The position numbers and the translations under genes are program-made. Under the pieces are notes generated by a model. It saw only the letters and a program-made list of their open reading frames with translations, was not told where the DNA came from and made no database searches. A DNA stretch of 64,000 bases, taken from the NCBI GenBank assembly GCA_018062085.1, contig JAGOSY010000004.1, positions 276,568 to 340,567 on the forward strand. Reading direction: 5' to 3'. Source of the stretch: a bacterium (GTDB lineage: Bacteria; Cyanobacteriota; Vampirovibrionia; Obscuribacterales; Obscuribacteraceae). Below, in pieces: positions 41,714 through 51,540 of this stretch (the stretch's first letter is position 1; every line of letters starts with the position of its first letter).

Positions 41714-44700
41714 TCAGTTCTTCTTCACCTTCTTTTTAAGCTTCCTGAGAAGCTTTTGAGCCTCTTTATACTTTTTAGAGCGACTAGGTATCTTCTCCAG
41801 TAATTTTATGGCCTCAGACGGATCTTCATCATCAACTTTATTAGCCATTTGATAATAGACTGAATGAAGTTTTTCGCCTTCACTGGCTGTGATTTTGCCT
41901 GAATTTACCTTCGACTCTAGAAGCTCTCTGGCCCGATCAAGTTCACCGTTTTTGATCATTTGATCAATTGAAGCCTTCGCCTCTGATCCAGGTTTCGAGT
42001 CTGGCAAATTGAACTTTATTATGCCGCTTTGATAGGCATAGAAGGCACCGCCGCCGATTACAACGAGCAGAACTACTATGGCAATAATTGGCCGTAGATC
42101 TATCCCGGGCATTCTCGATACGCGTGCTCTGTTGCGAGGAGGTGCTTGCGAGTTACCTTTGCCACCACGAATGGCGGCAGTTTGCTCAGGCGAAATGGTC
42201 TCCGCCACTGTTCTAATAGGTAGCTCCGGCATCTTCGTACCGTGCTGTGAAATTTTGGCAGAACCAAGAATTCGATTGACCAACTCAGCCCGGGTAGAGG
42301 GCGAATCATCAACTTGTGGAGGAAGCTGACTGAGTGAATTGACCGAAGGAGAGGTACCCGTCCCTAGAGAAGACTGCTGAGACTGGGCTTGGGCTTCAGC
42401 TTGCTGCTGAATCTGAGCCATGGCATCCATGTTGACAGCCGACGCAGATGGTGGCCGGTTTTGCTCTTCAAGTTTACGGTTAAGGGCGGCAATTCTAGCG
42501 CTGACAGCATCGTTAGAAACTGTTGCTTGAGGCATGCCAGATACACCATCATATGGATTGGCCATCCCTGAGCCGGACCCTGAACCAAGCGGCGATTGTC
42601 CTTGGCTGGCTTGTCCAGTTTGCGACGAAGATGGAGAATTAAACGGCGACGAGAATGGTGAGGAGCCACCGAACGGTGAACTCATAGCCTCAACTTGGCT
42701 CGGCTGTTGATTGTAGTCCCCTGACTGGATAGTTTCGACCTGACGACTGACTCTACCGGGTGGCCTATTGATGTCAGCGGCAATTTTAGAAGCCGAATCA
42801 CTCGGACTTCTCTTATCATCAGAAGCCTTGTGCGGTGCTTTACTTGCCACCTCAAGCAGGCGAGAAAGAGCATCTACTTTGTTGGCTTGAGTTTGGGTAA
42901 GAGGTGAATCTACTTCTACTTGATTGGAGGTCGAAGCAAATGCCTCTAAACGACCTGGCGGAGGCATATTCGAAACGCTCTCAGAGAGCGGAGCAAAGCT
43001 TGGTTCGTCAGCGAAGCTGGTTTGTGCACTATTGTTGGTGGCAACCGATTGCGGCTGTTCTTCTTGGCCTGCAGACAATAGCTTATCTAAAGCGTCGGAA
43101 ATCGCCCCGCCCAAACTATCACCATCATCATCTTCGTCATCGGCAACTTTAGAAACAGGTTGATCATAACTTGCAGCAGACAACAATGACGATAAGCCAG
43201 ATTGAGCAGGAGCTGCTTGCTCATTTACTGGCGCTGGTTTGCCATCTTGCACTTGTTCAAGTTTAGCTGAATTGGCAAGCTCTATCATTTCAGTTAGTGA
43301 GAGTTTGGCCGTTGACTTAGGAGACTGTTGCTCAGAAGTCTTAGTTGGCTCGGCACTATCGTCACGCCTACTCACCGTTTCTTCAACCACCGGCGGAGCG
43401 GCATTGGCTGCTTGAGTGAACTCTGCCTCAGCTAATTTAGCCTCTTCTTCAGCTTTCTTCCGAGCTTTCTCTTCGGCTTTGGCTTTGCGAATACCTAACT
43501 TGATGCTCTCCAAGCTCTCTTGCTCAAAGTTTTCTGCATTAGCAAAGGCAATCGGCAAAGAGTCTTTGCCCAAAACCGGCTGCTCTGGAAAGGAGGACGA
43601 AGACAAACTAGACTTGGAGCTAGAATTGGCTGGCGGTGCAGGTGAAAGTGGAGACTCAATGGCTGGGGCAGCTAAGTCAGGAACGGCGCCGAATACAGCG
43701 TCAGCAGCAGACAACTCTTCTGCACTACCCTTGTTAGAACCACCGCTACCAAACATAGTGTCTGCCGTTCGCATATCATCGGGTTCGCTGTAATTACCTT
43801 CAGGATAAGACTGACTAGAGAAATTATTAGCTAGATCATTGTTGATGGCGCCCTGCTGTTCTTTGGTTACAGCTTCCAGCAACTTACTAATGGCATCAGA
43901 CTGGGATAAAACACCAGAATTCTGAACGGCTGGCTCTTCAGGGGAGAGACTATGCTGACTATCCGCCTGTGCTAAGTCACTACCAAAGTCGCTTGGCTTA
44001 TCATCTCTAAAACTGAAGTCTTGGCCAGAAGTTACAATTTCAGTACTAAACAAAGATGAGAAAGCAGGAGCAGCTGCTCTCTCGTCAACTCGTACAGACT
44101 CATTGACGGCAGCATCGGCCTGTTCAGCCACAAAGGCAGAACTGGATGCACTCTCATGAAAGTTATCAGTTTGGCCGCTAGGTTGCACTTCATCAAAGGG
44201 TGATATACCGTCATCGCCGCGACGCTCAGGAGCGAAAAGAGCCTGGTGTTCACCTGTTGGAATCATCAAATCGGCCAAACTACTATGCTCTGCAGGCTCA
44301 TTATTAGCAGCAAAATCAGGTGCAGTACTTCCAGCATTGAGCAAACTGCCGAATCCTACAGTACCCTTCTGCTTAGGCTCAAAGTAAGGTGAGTCGTATT
44401 GCGATTCAGCTTCTGAAGAGAAATTATTCTGAACAGAGCTTGGCGGCTCAAGCATATCGTCAGAATTTTGCTCTAGAGCTTTCGCCTCTTCCATGAAGGC
44501 CTTAGCAAGAATCTCAGCTGTGCTCTCTGGCTGGGCTTGCTGACTCAGGCTAGGCTGAGGCTGAGACTGGGGTTGATGTTGCGACTCAACTTTTCTTTCT
44601 GGTTTTTCCATCTTCTCGACTATGCGAGGAGGCGAGGTAGGTTGAGCGGGCCAGGAAGGTGGAGGATCTTTTGCAATCTCAGCTGCTCTCTTAGCCTGAG

Positions 44701-45523
44701 CCGACGATCCTGGAGCTGTTGAAGTGGGAGCCGCAGGGGTGGGAAGTTGCATAGACTTTGGCACCACCGCTTCTCGCGGTGCTTCGTTCGCCTGTTGAAA
44801 AGTATAAGGCGCAGGCGATCGTACAGGTTCCTTCTCGGGTGCCTTGAGCAATGGTGGTGCACCAGAAGAAAGAGTATTCATAGGCCTGGCTTGTGGTGCC
44901 TTGAACTTGTCTATCGAAGGAGCGGAACCAGGACGACTAGCGACAGGCCTTGTAGAAAACGTGCCGGAGGTAGAAAAGTTTCCTGATGTCGAGAATGTTC
45001 CAGACTGAGAATTTGACACAGGAGCTTCGTTATAGCTTTCGATCGCCACTGCTGGCGGTGCAGACTGATTGACCTCGCTGTTATTGCTTACAGATATATC
45101 ACTCACAGCTGGAGCATATTCAGGCTCTGGAGTAATACCAGCTGCCACCTGCGCGAACATCTTCTCTTGCGCCAGGGCTTCAGCTTGAGCTTCAAGTCGT
45201 GCAGCTGTTGCTGAAGAAGAAAAAGAATCAACCTGCTGCCAGCTGCTTGAATTCGTAGCAGCATTGGAGCCAGATTGACCCAGTGAAGCATTATCAGAAG
45301 AAGAAGTAGAAGTAGTAGATTGTTCTGCTTGTTCAATAGCAGAAGACTGACTGTCAACAAGAACATCAGCATCAGAGCCAGAGAGAGTTCCGGTCTTTTT
45401 TACCAGAGCCGAAAGTTTGGAAGAAATATCGGTCTTTCCGGCTGAATTATCAGCAGCTTTACCTTGGCTGTTGCCACCTTTCTTACTTAAGTAAGGGGTC
45501 AAATCTGGCAAGTCGTCCTTCAA
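41714..45523 (-). CDS. very long Ser/Pro/Gln/Ala-rich single-pass membrane protein, candidate kinase partner
   Basis: About 1269 residues from TTG 45523, chosen because GAGAGGAAG lies properly upstream; a GTG at 45580 would give 1288. Around 1100 residues are low-complexity Ser/Pro/Gln/Ala/Glu-rich, with no fold I recognise and one charged coiled-coil-like part (KAKAEEKARKKAEEEAKLAEAE). Near the C-terminus are a membrane helix (IIAIVVLLVVIGGGAFYAY) and a small TPR-like domain (NGELDRARELLES, DPSEAIKLLEKIPS) ending in Lys-rich sequence. It sits between two Ser/Thr kinases in one operon, 1 base from the downstream one. A phosphorylation target or scaffold is an inference. Confidence 0.75.
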   Translation of the reverse strand: MKDDLPDLTPYLSKKGGNSQGKAADNSAGKTDISSKLSALVKKTGTLSGSDADVLVDSQSSAIEQAEQSTTSTSSSDNASLGQSGSNAATNSSSWQQVDSFSSSATAARLEAQAEALAQEKMFAQVAAGITPEPEYAPAVSDISVSNNSEVNQSAPPAVAIESYNEAPVSNSQSGTFSTSGNFSTSGTFSTRPVASRPGSAPSIDKFKAPQARPMNTLSSGAPPLLKAPEKEPVRSPAPYTFQQANEAPREAVVPKSMQLPTPAAPTSTAPGSSAQAKRAAEIAKDPPPSWPAQPTSPPRIVEKMEKPERKVESQHQPQSQPQPSLSQQAQPESTAEILAKAFMEEAKALEQNSDDMLEPPSSVQNNFSSEAESQYDSPYFEPKQKGTVGFGSLLNAGSTAPDFAANNEPAEHSSLADLMIPTGEHQALFAPERRGDDGISPFDEVQPSGQTDNFHESASSSAFVAEQADAAVNESVRVDERAAAPAFSSLFSTEIVTSGQDFSFRDDKPSDFGSDLAQADSQHSLSPEEPAVQNSGVLSQSDAISKLLEAVTKEQQGAINNDLANNFSSQSYPEGNYSEPDDMRTADTMFGSGGSNKGSAEELSAADAVFGAVPDLAAPAIESPLSPAPPANSSSKSSLSSSSFPEQPVLGKDSLPIAFANAENFEQESLESIKLGIRKAKAEEKARKKAEEEAKLAEAEFTQAANAAPPVVEETVSRRDDSAEPTKTSEQQSPKSTAKLSLTEMIELANSAKLEQVQDGKPAPVNEQAAPAQSGLSSLLSAASYDQPVSKVADDEDDDGDSLGGAISDALDKLLSAGQEEQPQSVATNNSAQTSFADEPSFAPLSESVSNMPPPGRLEAFASTSNQVEVDSPLTQTQANKVDALSRLLEVASKAPHKASDDKRSPSDSASKIAADINRPPGRVSRQVETIQSGDYNQQPSQVEAMSSPFGGSSPFSSPFNSPSSSQTGQASQGQSPLGSGSGSGMANPYDGVSGMPQATVSNDAVSARIAALNRKLEEQNRPPSASAVNMDAMAQIQQQAEAQAQSQQSSLGTGTSPSVNSLSQLPPQVDDSPSTRAELVNRILGSAKISQHGTKMPELPIRTVAETISPEQTAAIRGGKGNSQAPPRNRARVSRMPGIDLRPIIAIVVLLVVIGGGAFYAYQSGIIKFNLPDSKPGSEAKASIDQMIKNGELDRARELLESKVNSGKITASEGEKLHSVYYQMANKVDDEDPSEAIKLLEKIPSRSKKYKEAQKLLRKLKKKVKKN

Positions 45524-45622
45524 ACTATTCTTCCTCTCAAAGCCTATGGCTGCACAGTGCTCAATTGTCCTTGATTTCACCCAGATTAGGTAGCCAAACC
45601 GACAAAATTTAGGCCAATATTT

Positions 45623-46657
45623 CTATTGCGGACCCCTCGTACGCTCATTTACCCGCTGGGACTGATTTTGCAACCTTCCATCACTTTTTTGGTCACTTCC
45701 CTTAACCAACCAACCAGTCGCCTGACAAGCAAGGTTCAAATCTTTGGCAAAATCGACGGCTGATGCGTGCCTGTCTTTAGGATTCTTCTGCAAGGCTTTA
45801 GCCACTACTAAGTCTACTGGTTCAGGTATGCCTAAACTTGGCCTGACGGTAGACATTAATGGCATTTTGTCGTTAACAGTCTTAACCATAAACTCTTTAG
45901 AGGTAGTAGCCTCAAAAGGGCGCTTGCCAGTAACCATTTCAAAAACGACTAAAGCCAGCGAATAAATATCAGTGCGGTGATCAAGTGGCAATCCACGGCA
46001 TTGTTCAGGGCTCATATAAGCAGGAGAGCCAGCCACAGTTGTTGGTCTCGCCATTGTGTTCATACCGTTCTCAAAAACAGTGTAAGCAATACCAAAATCG
46101 CAAACCTTGACAAAATCTTGTTCGCTAGTCGAATCTAGCACTATGTTTTCGGGCTTTATATCGCGGTGAACAAAGCCTTGACTGTGAGCCTCTTGCAAAC
46201 CGTTACAGACCTGGCGAGTGATTTCAAGCATGCGAGAGGGAGCAAGGGTATCCTCAACAGTAATTAGCGAAGACAATGGTGTGCCTTGCAAATAGTCCAT
46301 CACGAGATAGGGCTGACCATCATCAGTAATGCCAGACTCCCACAAATTAACGATATTCGGATGTCGCAATTGCTCTAAGGCTCTTACTTCACGCGAAAAC
46401 TTTTCCATGCTCTTAGGGTCGGCACCGAGGTAACTGTGCACAACCTTGACGGCAACGGCACCTCCCATTAGCAGTCTCGTGGCTCGATAGACAATACCGC
46501 TGGCTCCTTTGCCGACCACAGTCTCAACAGCATACTTGTTGTTAATGAGAGCGCCAATCAAGGGGTCTTTGCCCACCGGTTCGAGGGCGACCTTATCCCG
46601 CGGACAAGTTGAAACCTCGTCACCAAAATAGTTGTTGCACCGCAAACAAAGCTTCAT
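45623..46657 (-). CDS. soluble Ser/Thr protein kinase with N-terminal Cys module
   Basis: A 344-residue kinase with the same N-terminal Cys module (CLRC ... CPRD) as the kinase at 40171 and a canonical catalytic domain: VGKGASGIVY, Lys71 (AVKVV), HRDIKPEN (Asp166), DFG (187-189), SPEQCRG. There is no membrane helix and the tail after residue 315 is short and polar, so it is probably cytoplasmic. First gene of the minus-strand operon; the long Ser-rich gene starts about 43-100 bases downstream depending on its start. dprA lies 157 bases upstream on the same strand. Confidence 0.9.
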   Translation of the reverse strand: MKLCLRCNNYFGDEVSTCPRDKVALEPVGKDPLIGALINNKYAVETVVGKGASGIVYRATRLLMGGAVAVKVVHSYLGADPKSMEKFSREVRALEQLRHPNIVNLWESGITDDGQPYLVMDYLQGTPLSSLITVEDTLAPSRMLEITRQVCNGLQEAHSQGFVHRDIKPENIVLDSTSEQDFVKVCDFGIAYTVFENGMNTMARPTTVAGSPAYMSPEQCRGLPLDHRTDIYSLALVVFEMVTGKRPFEATTSKEFMVKTVNDKMPLMSTVRPSLGIPEPVDLVVAKALQKNPKDRHASAVDFAKDLNLACQATGWLVKGSDQKSDGRLQNQSQRVNERTRGPQ

Positions 46658-46814
46658 TTAGAACTGCCAATCAATTTTGGTCCGTGACTCCCTGAAAACC
46701 ATTTCTAAGCAGTACCAATAGATACCACCCTTACAGATACTTACCCATAGACATGAGCCCTACACCAACAACAATAGTTATCAGCCATCGCTCCAAGGTT
46801 AATTTATTGCTTGA

Positions 46815-47972
46815 TCAACCCCGAACGTACCAATCGCCCGGCAAACGCTCAGCTAATGCAGCCAACTCTAACATGGTCAGAGTACTTGAAAGTTCTCCAG
46901 CTGTCATTCCAGTCTTTTCTGCCAGCTGATCAAAATGAATAGGCTCATTTGAAAGCAATTCATGAACTTCTTTCTCTCGACCAAAAAGCTCTAATACAAT
47001 TGGTTCAGTTCGGGGTCGGGTGCTAGTTGCCCAGTTCAAAGCATTCATAATTTCTGGCACACTAGTGACTAGCTGAGCCATATTATCAGCAATAAGTCTA
47101 TTAGTGCCCTCCGAGGTCGGCTGATCAATTCTGCCCGGTATAGAAAAGACTTGGCGATCTTGCTCAAAGGCCTGCCTTGCTGTGATTAGAGAACCAGAGC
47201 CCTTGCCAGCTTCAATTACAAGCAAACCCTGTCCGATGCCACTGATAATGCGATTGCGAGCAGGAAAGCGCCATTTTTCAGGAGTTGTACCAGGAAAATA
47301 CTCAGAAAGAATCAAGCCTTTAGGATCTTCGGCTAACTTTGCAAATAGGGGCTTATTTGAACTGGGATAACAGATATCGGGACCACAGGCGACCACAGCA
47401 GCGGTTTTGCCACCAGCCTCAATGGCACCATAATGAGCAAATGAGTCAACACCAACTGCCATACCACTAATCACAGTCACACCGGCTTGGGCCAGCTCGC
47501 GACCAAACTCTTTGGCTAGCTTTTGCCCATAGTGCGATGGTGTGCGAGTACCCACCACACCTATGCCATAGACTAGGCTCTCCATACTCATCTCACCTTT
47601 GACATAGAGTACGAAAGGAGGGTCGTGTATCTCTCTCAGGGTATGGGGATAGAGCGGATGAGCCAGGGGATAAGCTCTGATATTGGCCTTCTCTAAGATA
47701 TCAGGCAAAGAATCAGGTTCAATCTCAGAGCGCTTCGCTACAAATTTAGCGATAAGCTCGTCGGTGATCCAGCCTAGATAATAAGGCGCACGGCTCATTT
47801 CTTTTAGCTCAGAAGGGCTACCTTGCCAAAAAGTCTTCATGGTCTCAAAGCGATCGTAGAGCTTGATCATGCGAGAGGCACGCAGTCCACAGCCATTGCA
47901 CAAATCAAGAGCAAGCCAATATTTCAGCTCCTCTTTGCCCCACATTTTGATGGGATCTTCGATAAGATGCAT
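46815..47972 (-). CDS. dprA: DNA-processing protein DprA
   Basis: About 385 residues. DprA loads RecA on incoming single-stranded DNA during natural transformation. The Rossmann-like core is clear: GVVGTRTPSHYGQKLAKEFG, ISGMAVGVDSFAHYGAIEAGG, ACGPDICYPSSNKPLF, SEYFPGTTPEKWRFPARNRIISG and GSGSLITARQA. A C-terminal winged-helix domain (PIHFDQLAEKTGMTAGELSSTL) and an N-terminal SAM-like domain complete it. ATG 47972 is preferred; a TTG at 47987 abuts its own GAGAGGG site. No other competence genes are in the window. Confidence 0.92.
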   Translation of the reverse strand: MHLIEDPIKMWGKEELKYWLALDLCNGCGLRASRMIKLYDRFETMKTFWQGSPSELKEMSRAPYYLGWITDELIAKFVAKRSEIEPDSLPDILEKANIRAYPLAHPLYPHTLREIHDPPFVLYVKGEMSMESLVYGIGVVGTRTPSHYGQKLAKEFGRELAQAGVTVISGMAVGVDSFAHYGAIEAGGKTAAVVACGPDICYPSSNKPLFAKLAEDPKGLILSEYFPGTTPEKWRFPARNRIISGIGQGLLVIEAGKGSGSLITARQAFEQDRQVFSIPGRIDQPTSEGTNRLIADNMAQLVTSVPEIMNALNWATSTRPRTEPIVLELFGREKEVHELLSNEPIHFDQLAEKTGMTAGELSSTLTMLELAALAERLPGDWYVRG

Positions 47973-48076
47973 AATCAGATATACCAACCCTCTCGTTGCA
48001 TTTTCGCCTTCAGCCCTCTACAAATAATGATGCTAGCATTAACAACAGACTCTCCAGGAAAAAAATTCAATTCTCT

Positions 48077-49552
48077 ATGGTGCAAAAACGAACCAGAAAC
48101 TTTAAATCTTTCAGCAGAACCCTAGAGGCAATGCTGTGCTTAGCTCTAGGAATTGTCATGGCAGCCAGCCCAGCGTCAGCTCAGGCTTTGAACGCTGAAG
48201 AAGGCAACAAGCTCAAACTAATTGAGCAAAACCTATTCTTTAAAAATTACGACGATGACAGCGCCGAAGCACGTATAGCGCGTATTGAGAAGAGAGTTTT
48301 CGGTGAGCCAGCTGATGGCCCCCTAAGCCCTCGCCTAGCCAACATATTACAAGTAGCAAAGCCCTTAGATAAGCCACCGACACAGCGCCAGCAGCCTAAT
48401 TCTTCATCTAGTTCTTCATCTAGTTCTTCTTCTAGTTCTTCTTCTAGTTCTTCGCGTCCAGCCCAGCCCACTATAGAACAACAGCAACAAGAACAAGCCC
48501 TCAGGCAAGAAGAAGCAGCCGACCGGGCCAGACAAAGAGCCATGGCAGCCCGCGACGAAGAAGTCAATCAGATGTTTGGCGATGCTGTGCGCTTATGGAA
48601 AGAGCGCAAGGGCAATGAAGCCCTAGAGAAATTTGAGCAAGTAGTGCGCCTCGCCCCCGATAATGCCGAGGCCCATTTCAGCCTTGGTGTTATTTATGAA
48701 GCCCAACGCAATTTCACAGAAGCCCTGGGCAGCTACAAAAGAGCGGCAGATATTGAGCCTAACAAGCGCGAATACAAAGAAGCAGTAACTCTAGTAGAGA
48801 AGAAAGCAGTCGTTAAAGAACAAGATGATGGCAAAAAACTAGAATTGCGCATGCTGGCAGAGAACGCCTCGGGCGCTTATCGCCGGGGTGAATTTATCTC
48901 GGCTCTTGACCTCTACAAACAACTTGATCGTAAAGCACCAAACCAGGCTCTGGTGAAATACAACATTGCCACTATTTATCTGGCCATGAAAAGCCCAGTG
49001 CAGGCCTTAGATTTCTTTCGACAAGCGCGCAAGCTCAAGCCCGAGGAGCCCAACTATCAAAAGGCAGTGGCTCAACTAGAAGGAAACTTACAGACAGAAG
49101 AGAACGAACGACTTAATTCTGAACGAGCCTGGCAAAGCCAAAACCAAAGCCAAAATCAGAACCAAAATCAGAATCCGAGTCGGAACCAAAACCAAAATTC
49201 AAATCGCAATCAAAATTTCAATCAGCAACCTAGTCAAAATCAGCAAAGAAACAATAATAACAATAACAACGGAAATGGTTTATTGGGTGGCGACAAGAAC
49301 GCACCACCGCCATCAGCAGCCTTTGGCATACTAGCCAAGAGCAATAAGTCAGGGGTGCTTGTCACCACCATCGGTATCGCGTCAAGGGCGGCTAAATGTG
49401 GGCTCCAACGAGGGGACGTCATTAGAGCAATTGACGGAGAGGTGATAAAAAGTGTCAGCCAATTCCAGCAAGTAATGGGCGGCAAGAGTCAAGGGCAGTC
49501 GTTGCAGCTCATGATTGAGCGCAAAGGCGCCATCGGCCAAATAATCCTTTAG
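48077..49552 (+). CDS. secreted TPR plus PDZ protein with poly-Ser linker
   Basis: About 491 residues from ATG 48077 (a TTG at 47996 would put 27 residues before the signal peptide). Signal peptide ends near ASAQA. Then come a helical part (about 40-85), a poly-Ser run from 12-base repeats (about 48402-48455), two groups of TPRs (FEQVVRLAPDNAEAHFSLGVIYEAQ and LYKQLDRKAPNQALVKYNIATIYLAM), and an Asn/Gln-rich linker. A C-terminal PDZ domain follows (GVLVTTIGIASRAAKCGLQRGDVIRAIDGE). The layout suggests a periplasmic scaffold. Divergent from dprA; function unknown. Confidence 0.8.
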   Translation: MVQKRTRNFKSFSRTLEAMLCLALGIVMAASPASAQALNAEEGNKLKLIEQNLFFKNYDDDSAEARIARIEKRVFGEPADGPLSPRLANILQVAKPLDKPPTQRQQPNSSSSSSSSSSSSSSSSSSRPAQPTIEQQQQEQALRQEEAADRARQRAMAARDEEVNQMFGDAVRLWKERKGNEALEKFEQVVRLAPDNAEAHFSLGVIYEAQRNFTEALGSYKRAADIEPNKREYKEAVTLVEKKAVVKEQDDGKKLELRMLAENASGAYRRGEFISALDLYKQLDRKAPNQALVKYNIATIYLAMKSPVQALDFFRQARKLKPEEPNYQKAVAQLEGNLQTEENERLNSERAWQSQNQSQNQNQNQNPSRNQNQNSNRNQNFNQQPSQNQQRNNNNNNNGNGLLGGDKNAPPPSAAFGILAKSNKSGVLVTTIGIASRAAKCGLQRGDVIRAIDGEVIKSVSQFQQVMGGKSQGQSLQLMIERKGAIGQIIL

Positions 49553-49577
49553 TCTTGCTTCTAACTAGACTTTAAAA

Positions 49578-50768
49578 TTAGGAGTCTTGAACAAGAGCGC
49601 TCAGTCTTTCAGCGAAACTCTCTGAAATTTTAGCGGGCTCAAGCTCAGAAACCTGGCGAATATTGTAGACAGTGTCACGCACCACAGGCTTGTAACCAGA
49701 TGAGGCAATCAACTCTTCCATCTTTTCTTGCGCTAACTGTAAAGGAGACTTGGCACCAGCAGCATGAGTGATTTTCTCTTCCATAATGGTGCCATCCATA
49801 TCGTCGGCACCGAAAGAGAGAGCCAGCTGAGCCAACTGCACTCCTAGCTGTATCCAATAGGCCTTAATATGAGGGAAATTATCAAGCAGAATTCTCGAGA
49901 TAGCCACATCTTTGAGCAAATCCGCTGGAGTTGGCTCAGTCACTTCATCTCGAATATTTGTACCGTCGTAATAGCACTTCAAAGGAATAAAGCACTGGAA
50001 GCCACCGCTCTTATCTTGCTGCTCACGCAAAAGTAGCATGTGGTCTACTTTATTTTCTATACTCTCGCTAATTCCAGTGAGCATGGTGGCATTAGATTTG
50101 AGACCAAGTTTGTGAGCAATACCATGAATTTCTAAGTAGACAGGTGCTGGTGTCTTCTTCACAGCCATGCGCTCGCGCACAGCGTCATCAAATATCTCGG
50201 CACCACCACCAGGCATCGAACCCAAACCGCAGGCAATTAACCGTGTCAGGACGTCTTCATAGCTAATGCCATCAAGATTGGCCAAGTACTCAATTTCGAC
50301 AGCAGTAAAAGCTTTCATGTGAACATGTGGAAACTTGTTCTTGAGCTGCTGTAGTACTTCTTCGTAGTAGGCCAAGTCACAAGCCGGATTGAGACCACCA
50401 ACCATATGAATCTCATTGATGCCCAAAGCGGCACCCTTACCAGCCTCTTCTAGTACACGATCGACGCCCCATGTGTACGCCTTGCCCCGTTCCTCAGGGT
50501 TGGCATAAGAACAGAAGCGGCAAGTCTCAACACAAAAATTGGTTGGATTGAGGTGCATGTTATGAATGTAATAGACATAATTTTCTTGGCCGGGCTCAGC
50601 TTTTACTCGGCGAGCATACTCACCTAAAGCGCCTATAGCCACCAAGTCGTCAGATTGATACAAGCGAATAGCATCTTCGCGACTGATGCGCTTGCCGGCG
50701 TAAACCTTTTCGGCCACATCAGCCAGGGGATGACCGGTGAAAATTCTATTTTCAATAACAGCGGACAT
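49578..50768 (-). CDS. mqnE: aminodeoxyfutalosine synthase MqnE (radical SAM)
   Basis: About 396 residues from ATG 50768 (GAGG five bases upstream). Radical SAM cluster motif CVETCRFCSY (Cys 79, 83, 86). Family hallmarks are EIHMVGGLNP, HMKAFTAVEIEYLA, SMPGGGAEIFDDAVR and LGLKSNATMLTG. MqnE joins the enolpyruvyl-benzoate precursor to adenosine-derived carbon in the futalosine menaquinone pathway. MqnC is related, but the VGGLNP and GGGAEIF motifs and length favour MqnE. Together with the UbiD-family gene at 18872 this supports menaquinone made through futalosine. Confidence 0.9.
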   Translation of the reverse strand: MSAVIENRIFTGHPLADVAEKVYAGKRISREDAIRLYQSDDLVAIGALGEYARRVKAEPGQENYVYYIHNMHLNPTNFCVETCRFCSYANPEERGKAYTWGVDRVLEEAGKGAALGINEIHMVGGLNPACDLAYYEEVLQQLKNKFPHVHMKAFTAVEIEYLANLDGISYEDVLTRLIACGLGSMPGGGAEIFDDAVRERMAVKKTPAPVYLEIHGIAHKLGLKSNATMLTGISESIENKVDHMLLLREQQDKSGGFQCFIPLKCYYDGTNIRDEVTEPTPADLLKDVAISRILLDNFPHIKAYWIQLGVQLAQLALSFGADDMDGTIMEEKITHAAGAKSPLQLAQEKMEELIASSGYKPVVRDTVYNIRQVSELEPAKISESFAERLSALVQDS

Positions 50769-50913
50769 TGACACCTCTAAAGACTACTCAAAGTGGCCCG
50801 TACTAATCACAAGGGGATCACAAAAAACAATCTTAACAGGATAAAAATCGGTTTTGTCCACATTCTAGTGACCTAGTCACAAGCGTTCACAAGAGGCCGG
50901 CACAAAGCCTAGA

Positions 50914-51504
50914 TTATTCTCTGACACTCCAATTTGGATTGAGCATTGATGTCAGGATATGATCACACCACTTGCCATTAATGAGTAAATAATCACGAGC
51001 ATAACCTTCAACATTAAAACCCAGACTGCGTAACAACCAGCCGCTGCGCTGATTGGAAGGCTGATAGTTAGCCATGATTCGATGCAAGTTAAGTGCCGAA
51101 AAGCCGTAAGAAATCACTGACTGCAAAGCCTCTTTCATCATATGTTTGCCTTCTCGATCTTGGGCAATTGAATAACCCAAATTGCAATATTGAGCAGCAC
51201 TGCGAACTATGTTGTTGAGATTGGCAGAACCAACAACCACAGAGGGATTAGCTCGGTCAAAGAGGAAGAAGCGAACAGCCACATCACCATGAAAATCTTC
51301 AAGGTTCTGCTTTACTTGCTCTTCCCAATAGGCATTGGTCAGATAATCACTCGACCAAGCAGGACCACCATCGGCCAAATGAGCCCTATTGTTCTTAAAG
51401 TACTCAATAATGGCATCAACATCTTCAATCTGAGCTAAGCGAACAACGCATCTTCCGGTGTTGAGCGTAGGAAGTTTGGCTTTCTGTGCGGTCAAATCTT
51501 GCAT
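50914..51504 (-). CDS. GNAT-family N-acetyltransferase (RimJ/RimL-like)
   Basis: About 196 residues from ATG 51504 (a TTG at 51519 would add five). A RimJ/RimL-like acetyltransferase: RCVVRLAQIEDVDAIIEYF at the start, a middle block NLGYSIAQDREGKHMMKEALQSVISYGF, and HRIMANYQPSNQRSGWLLRSLGFNVEGYARDYLLINGKW at the end. These proteins acetylate ribosomal protein N-termini or other amines using acetyl-CoA. The acetyl-CoA loop here is not the plain RxxGxG/A but has the shape Q-D-R-E-G-K-H. Substrate unknown. Confidence 0.85.
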   Translation of the reverse strand: MQDLTAQKAKLPTLNTGRCVVRLAQIEDVDAIIEYFKNNRAHLADGGPAWSSDYLTNAYWEEQVKQNLEDFHGDVAVRFFLFDRANPSVVVGSANLNNIVRSAAQYCNLGYSIAQDREGKHMMKEALQSVISYGFSALNLHRIMANYQPSNQRSGWLLRSLGFNVEGYARDYLLINGKWCDHILTSMLNPNWSVRE

Positions 51505-51540
51505 GGTTTTCTCGAGCAAACTAGTTATTTTCTAAGTATT

